In this document: positions 58,681 to 64,000 of the stretch, one piece after another
How positions within the stretch are numbered: position 1 is the stretch's first letter
How the letters are laid out: every line of letters begins with the position of its first letter
NCBI GenBank assembly: GCA_033439255.1
Contig: CM065884.1
Span: 1,116,001 to 1,180,000 of the forward strand
DNA: 64,000 bases
Origin: Hericium rajendrae
Lineage: Eukaryota; Basidiomycota; Agaricomycetes; Russulales; Hericiaceae
Direction: 5' to 3'
Notes under the pieces: model-generated
Database searches by the model: none
What the model was told of the DNA's origin: nothing
The model's input: only the letters and a program-made list of their open reading frames with translations
Program-made: the position numbers and the translations under genes

Positions 58681-61513
58681 ATGTCTCAGCCTACGTCCCC
58701 CATCGAAGAACACCATGGGTTCCAATCCCAGTCGTCCAAGGCCGTCCGCCGCAGATTGTCCAGCGTGGACATGAAGCGGCCGACTATCATCAACTATGTC
58801 AGCTTGCAGGTGCGTCTCGATGTTGCTTGGTCGATATTCCACCTCAAACTGGAGAGCAGCCGATGTGGGTCGGCATAGGAGGGACCGTGGTGAACAACAA
58901 CGAGAGCTATGAGGTCGCCATCTCCGTGCACGACTCTGTCTACAACACGGACTTTTCGTCCGTCATCCTCCCCTACCAGCCCAACGATCCTCAGAAGCAG
59001 GCCGAGGACATTGAGCAGCACATCATCAAGACCATGCGTGATTTCTCGCAGGAGCACGCCTGCAAGTTCCTCGGAGCGGGCGTGACGCTCGCCCTGCTGC
59101 GCGAGGTCCACTTCCGTCTCTCCGCGCGCGCCCATCACTGATGTCTCTCACCAGGCCCCGAATCTTTGCACGCGGCTCTGGCTTGAGCTCGACGTGGTTC
59201 CGATCGTTTTCCACATCAAGCCATACCACACTGACTCGCTTACCCGTCCGAACATCAAGCACCGCATCTCCTCCACGACGGGCTCGTACGTGCCCTCAGG
59301 CGCGGAGACGCCGACGGTGTACGTCGACCCGACGGTCTTCAACGGCGTGGACAAGAACCTGCTTTCCGCGGGTGGTCTCGTGCCGAAACTGCCGATCCCG
59401 CGTACTCTTGACGAGCAGGCGGATTCGGCGGCGCGCAAGTGTATCATGTATTTTGGGCCGAACAACGCGCCGCGGTTGAGCATCGGGCCGCGCAACCAGG
59501 TCGCGGTGGATTCGGGTGGGAAGATCCACCTGGTCGACGACCTCGAGATGTACCGCAAGACTGTGACGCAGCCGACGTGGGATGCGGTTACGCAGCTTGC
59601 GGATGAGCTGCGGGAGCGCAAGGTGAAGATCGGCTTCTTCTCATCGACCCCGCAGGGCGGTGAGTGCTTTCGTTCTAGTTCGCATCCGTGCGGAGAATGA
59701 TCGTGTTGCCACGTTTGTAGGTGGAGTTGCCTTAGTGAGTGTGCCGCTTCGGCAAGATACTCCTTGATTGATATGATCGTTCAGATGCGACACGCGCTTG
59801 TCAGATTCCTGACGGCTTTGGATGTCGATGTCGCGTGGTAAGCTTCCTTCTGCGTCGTTCAAATGCGTTCGATCGCACCTTGGGGCCTTACGCTCCTTCG
59901 AACGCATCGTTCTATTTTTATCTTTTTATATCCATCCTCCCTACCTGCAATTCTATTTTCGTTGCTCCATTTCTGCGTCATTTATCACTCCCCTTCATTT
60001 TGGCATCTTTTGTCGCCGACTGACGCGCCGTATGACATTCCAGGTATGTCCCCAACCCATCGCCATCCGTCTTCCGCATCACGAAGAACAACCACAATAT
60101 TCTTCAAGGCGTCGCGCCCGCGACGCTCCGACTCACCGACGAAGCAAAGGAGAACTTCGACTCGTGGATCACCAAAAACGGTCTCCGCTGGACTGCCGAG
60201 GGTGGGCCCCTCGCCGCCGGTGGTGTCGACATGGCCTTCGTTGGTGCGTGGCCATCCTAATTCCTCATGTCACATCAGAGCACTGACATCATAGGGATAG
60301 ATGATCCACAGATGCCAGGGCTCATCCCGCTCATCCGAAAGGTTCGCCCGGAGATACCTATCGTTTACCGCTCGCACATCGAGATCCGGAGCGACCTCGT
60401 GCACAATCCCGGTTCACCGCAGGAGGAGGTGTGGAAATACCTCTGGAAAAACATACAGCTCGCGGACTTGTTCATCAGTGCGCTTTATGTCCCGTCTCTC
60501 ACGTCAGGTCGAATGACTTGTTCCGCGCAGGTCATCCGGTCGCCAAGTTCGTGCCTAGCGATGTACCGATCGAGAAAGTCGGCTTGCTGCCCGCTGCAAC
60601 CGACTGGCTCGACGGCCTTAACAAAGAGTTGGACCAGTGGGATTCGCAATATTACATGGGGAATTTCGCACGCTCTGCGCAAAGGAGAAGATGCACGAAC
60701 TGCAGTGGCCCGGGCGCGATTACATCGTTCAGATCGCGCGTTTCGACCCGGCGAAAGGCATCCCGGACGTGATCGACTCGTACGCGAGGTTCCGCGCTTT
60801 GCTTGCGAAAGCCGGCAGGATCGAGTCCAGCACCCCGCAGCTGCTGATCTGCGGCCACGGCGCCGTCGACGACCCCGACGCGAGTATCATCTACGACGAG
60901 ATGATCAAGCTCATCAGTCAGGAGCCGTACGTCCAGTACACGAAGGACATCATTGTGATGCGGCTGCCGCCGAGTGACCAGCGTGCGTACTTTGGTACTC
61001 GAAGTACTATCTGCATAAACATCATGAGAAACGCGAGCTGACGGCGTCCTGCGTACAGTGCTCAACTCGCTCATGCGCAACTCGACGATCGCGCTGCAGC
61101 TTTCCACGCGCGAGGGCTTCGAAGTGAAGGTCTCCGAGGCGCTGCACGCGGGCAAGCCCGTCGTCGCGTCGCAGACGGGCGGCATCCCGCTGCAGATCCA
61201 GGACAGCAAGTCCGGCTTCCTGTGCGAGGCGGGCGACAACGCGACGGTCGCGCAGCACCTGTTCGACCTGTATACGGACTCGGCGCTCTACGCGCGCATG
61301 AGCGCGTTCGCGAAGACGCACGTGAGCGATGAGGTCGGCACGGTCGGGAATGCGGCGTCGTGGCTGTACCTCGCGGCGATGTACTCGCGCGGGCAGAAGG
61401 TGCAGCCTCGTGGGCAGTGGATCAACGATATGATGCGGAAGGAGACAGGCCATCCGTATGTGGAGGGCGAGACGCGGCTGCCGCGCGGGGGCTTTAATGT
61501 GCTGGGCGAGTAG
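58681..61513 (+). CDS. Trehalose phosphorylase (retaining, GT4 family)
   Basis: Splits trehalose with phosphate into glucose 1-phosphate and glucose, or runs in reverse; cytosolic, a typical mushroom-forming-fungus enzyme of about 730 residues. N-terminus MSQPTSPIEEHHGFQSQSSK, then MWVGIGGTVVNNNESYEVAI, CTRLWLELDVVPIVFHIKPY, SSTTGSYVPSGAETPTVYVD, FFSSTPQGGGVALMRHALVR, WYVPNPSPSVFRITKNNHNI, LRWTAEGGPLAAGGVDMAFV, DDPQMPGLIPLIRKVRPEIP, DYIVQIARFDPAKGIPDVID, and the GT4 donor-site motif STREGFEVKVSEALHAGKPV. Eight or so GT-AG introns. One frame break at 60665-60668 (YYMGNF to RTLCAKEKM), one C missing. Ends GGFNVLGE. Confidence 0.95.
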
Positions 61514-61935
61514 GTGCAAGGCTGGTCAGACGTTCTCTCGCTGTGATGAATATCTGTACTGATAATAGTGCGTTGCTGTGTTGTTTTGACAATCGTTTCT
61601 GTACATAGGACATGCTGTGAATGACAGTGCTGTGGATCTGGTGGACTATGTACTGGTAGAGAGGCTGCTCCATTAATTTTCGATCAGGGATGCCTATATA
61701 CACAGACTTGACATTATACTCTTGACAATTAAGACGTTTTGCATCGATTTTGCATTTGCATGTTTTCTGCTGTTGGGAAATTTGTGGACCCACAAGGACC
61801 AGCAAGGCCGCTGATTTGATCCCGGCCGGGGCGGATCGCGCGGGGCCAGACCTGGGACGCGCGCGCTTGGGCTTTTTGTCTTCAGCCCACCATATAGCCC
61901 TGCCACCCTCCTCTTTTCTCTCAATCTCCACCAAC

Positions 61936-62780
61936 ATGGAAGTCGACATGCACTCTCCGTCGTTTCGTACCCTCCGTATCGACAACACCCTCAAGCGATC
62001 CCGCTCGCCAGACACGCCGAGCCCTCTCGATCGGCCCTCTGTACGTGTCCCTGCAGCGACGTGCAATACCACGCTCATTAGTCGCATTCTCCTCGACCAC
62101 TGGCCGTGATGATGGTAGAAACGCATATCGCTCTGCGTGAGCCACGAGACGTACGCGCATGCGCACACATACGACGCGCCACCCCACCCGTCGAGCTTCG
62201 CGCCCACCGCCCACGCCCGCAACAACGGCCACGCCAATGGCAACGGGCGCGAGGAGGGCTGGGTCGTGCAGACGCGCAGCCTCACGCTCGACGTCCCCCC
62301 ATCATTCGGGTCAACCAGCACGCAGGCCCCAGCAGCGCCTCCTCCTCCGACGACACGGACGAGCACATGGTGCGCCCGCCTCTCCTCCCACGCCCGCACG
62401 TCTGACACCCTTGCCCGCAGAACCTCGACGAGGCCGCGCCCCCCGTCCCCGCGATCCACATCTCCACCTCGCCGCCGCAGCCCCCGAGCACGCTCCCGCC
62501 CTTCCCGCACCCCGCGCACTTCCTCAGCGCGCCGCCGCCGCTGCCCACGCCGCCGCTCCCGGGCGCGCTGCATCCGCACCCGCACCCGCCGCGCATCACC
62601 ATCCAGCCCGCGTCGCCGCACTCGCCGCAGGCGCAGGGCGCGCAGTGGGCCGCGCCCGTGCCGATGCAGCAGGATGGGGCGCCGGGGCCGCAGCGACGGC
62701 CGCGCGTCATGATGGGTCCAAGGGCGGACTGTGAGAAGTGCAGGCTGGGGGTGAAGGGGCATTGGATGCATTTTGACTAG
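61936..62780 (+). CDS. Pro/Ser-rich protein with a C-terminal Cys/His motif
   Basis: Three exons: MEVDMHSPSFRTLRIDNTLK with KRSRSPDTPSPLDRPS (phospho-site-like Ser-Pro pairs); then KRISLCVSHETYAHAHTYDA through GREEGWVVQTRSLTLD, VNQHAGPSSASSSDDTDEHM; then NLDEAAPPVPAIHISTSPPQ and a long Pro/His-rich stretch. The final exon ends VMMGPRADCEKCRLGVKGHW followed by MHFD. The C-x2-C plus two His residues in the last 17 residues could bind zinc, though that is inference. A one-base deficit in the C6 run at 62295-62300 splits the second exon. No known domain; likely nuclear by its basic and Ser-Pro content. Confidence 0.6.
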
Positions 62781-63190
62781 AGCGGGGGGGGTGGGGTGGA
62801 TGATTATGACCACTGTACCACTGTAGAGGTGGGTTGATGCTTGGGACGATGCATGCATACATCGCATTTGTTTTATTCACGTTTTACAGTATATTATGAC
62901 ACGACATGCAATGAAGTACTTATTAGACTGCACAATATGAGATTGGACACTGGACAAAAATGCTTGAAGCTACAGAATGCGAGAATGGAGACATCGAGCT
63001 GCTGTATACTGGCAGAATACTAAGAGCGGACACAGCAAAGGAAACAAAACAACGAAGGGGGGTGAGACGACCGTCATAACGTGAATGGAGTAGACGCTGC
63101 TATATCGTTGATGGGACAAGGCGCCATTGTAGCAAGAAGACCTAGTCAGAGCTACAGTTCCTCGTCTTCATGTCGAGAACTCTTGCCTGG

Positions 63191-64000
63191 TCAATTTGTC
63201 AGTTCATACACAGTTATCACCGAAGCAGAAACATACGTACACACAAAGGATCCAAACTGTACGTTCTTCCCAAAAGCTGTTGAAATTACCGGTGCTCGCT
63301 GCAAATACGCCACGCCCATGGGCCGCGTCGGAGCAGCATACAGAAACACCCAAGATTGCGTCCACTCCGAAGGCAGGGCGTCTTTGAGACGTTGCGCACC
63401 TTCGCTTTCAAGGTCTATCTTCTCAGAGCCAGAAGCAGTCACTCGGAATACGATGATTCGGTGTGAGTCCACAAAGACGCCGTCCACCGATGAGTTCATC
63501 GCCTTGGGTCAAGGAACACAGGGAAGTCGGATGGATCGGGATTCTGGAGCCAGTCTTCCAGGGATCGCACGTTTTCCGCCTGGGGAAGCATAAACACGGA
63601 GCCGCCCAACAAGGTACATATCGGTCGACGGCGTCCGAAGCTGTTGTCGTTGAACAAGGCATACATCCACTCCGCTAGCACGATTTTGGCCACCGCACGC
63701 GTAACCTCAACAGCCGCAAGACTGACAAAGAGTGCAACCTGCTGCTCGCGAGAGAAGAGAGCCACCGCCGTCGCCATGAGCTGTCGGACGCGTTCCCCGC
63801 GCACGGCGAACCGCAAGATGGCGTATCGCTCTAGATCCGGCGCCTCGTTCCCGCCATCGCAGACGAAGATGCAGTCCGGGATCTGCTCTGCAGGGCCGAG
63901 CAAGAGGCGCGCCATGTCGCTGAAGAGGACAGCTTGAATACACTGGTTCACGTAGGCCTCGTAGTTCCGCTCCCCTCCAGGATGTGTCGTCAATCTACGA
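63191..64000 (-). CDS. Hypothetical protein, 5' end cut by the window edge
   Basis: Reads into the window from the right. The upstream part (63993-63496) includes YVNQCIQAVLFSDMARLLLG, DCIFVCDGGNEAPDLERYAI, FSREQQVALFVSLAAVEVTR and DWLQNPDPSDFPVFLDPR. The next part (63499-63191) includes MNSSVDGVFVDSHRIIVFRV and EKIDLESEGAQRLKDALPSE. The two are one frame apart at 63498-63506 with no room for an intron, so a missing base is likely. The 3' end may continue through an intron with donor GTGTGTACG near 63236. No domain recognised. Confidence 0.5.

Noticed and set aside
61494-62867. A 457-codon open frame on the minus strand
   Set aside because: It is antisense to the trehalose phosphorylase tail and to the spliced Pro-rich gene, has low-complexity Arg-rich sequence and no domain; a shadow of GC-rich codon use.

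Overview
This is a gene-dense stretch of a basidiomycete (most likely Agaricomycete) nuclear chromosome. The evidence is GC-rich coding DNA, many short introns (mostly 50-80 nt, GT-AG with two good GC-AG cases), intergenic gaps of a few hundred bases, and gene content that includes a fungal retaining trehalose phosphorylase, an SHR3 permease chaperone and an alkaline-phosphatase-D type enzyme with many introns. I see no bacterial, viral, CRISPR or transposon gene.

Layout. 0-12.5 kb: a small unknown ORF, mRNA cap methyltransferase ABD1 (+), a degenerate ~180-bp repeat block, HECT ubiquitin ligase RSP5 (-), a small unknown protein, an N-terminal glutamine amidase (NTAQ1 family, +) and a BTB protein (+). 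13-27 kb: an unknown 760-bp gene, a very long Ser/Pro-rich unknown protein (-), a UBE2L3-like E2 (-), the COMPASS subunit BRE2/ASH2 (+) and a PhoD-like phosphatase (-). 27-41.5 kb: cyclase-associated protein CAP (-), a GGQ mitochondrial rescue factor and an MZM1 LYR protein (both -), linker histone H1 (+), an EI24 membrane protein (+), tRNA-splicing endonuclease subunit SEN34 (-), two small unknown genes, an RsfS/Iojap-type mitochondrial protein with a duplicated presequence (-) and SHR3 (+). 41.6-64 kb: LETM1/MDM38 (-), ALKBH1 (+), ATP12 (-), MSH3 (+), POL5/MYBBP1A (-), a TFIIB/BRF-like factor (-), trehalose phosphorylase (+), an unknown Pro-rich protein (+) and a 5'-truncated unknown gene (-).

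The genes do not form one pathway. Two functional neighbourhoods stand out. Ubiquitin/N-degron genes (RSP5, NTAQ1-like, E2) lie in the first 21 kb. Nuclear genes for mitochondrial biogenesis (GGQ factor, MZM1, RsfS-like, LETM1, ATP12) lie between 29.8 and 46.8 kb. Convergent neighbours sit 85-215 bp apart, and ATP12 and MSH3 share a 150-bp head-to-head promoter.

Main caveat. At about 22 places a conserved protein continues in another frame with no room for an intron, usually at a short C/G or T run. Because these breaks hit essential single-copy-type genes while long neighbours (RSP5, BRE2, MSH3) are fully open, I read them as uncorrected one-base indels in the assembly rather than real pseudogenes. 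Exon coordinates were worked out by eye and may be off by one or two bases.
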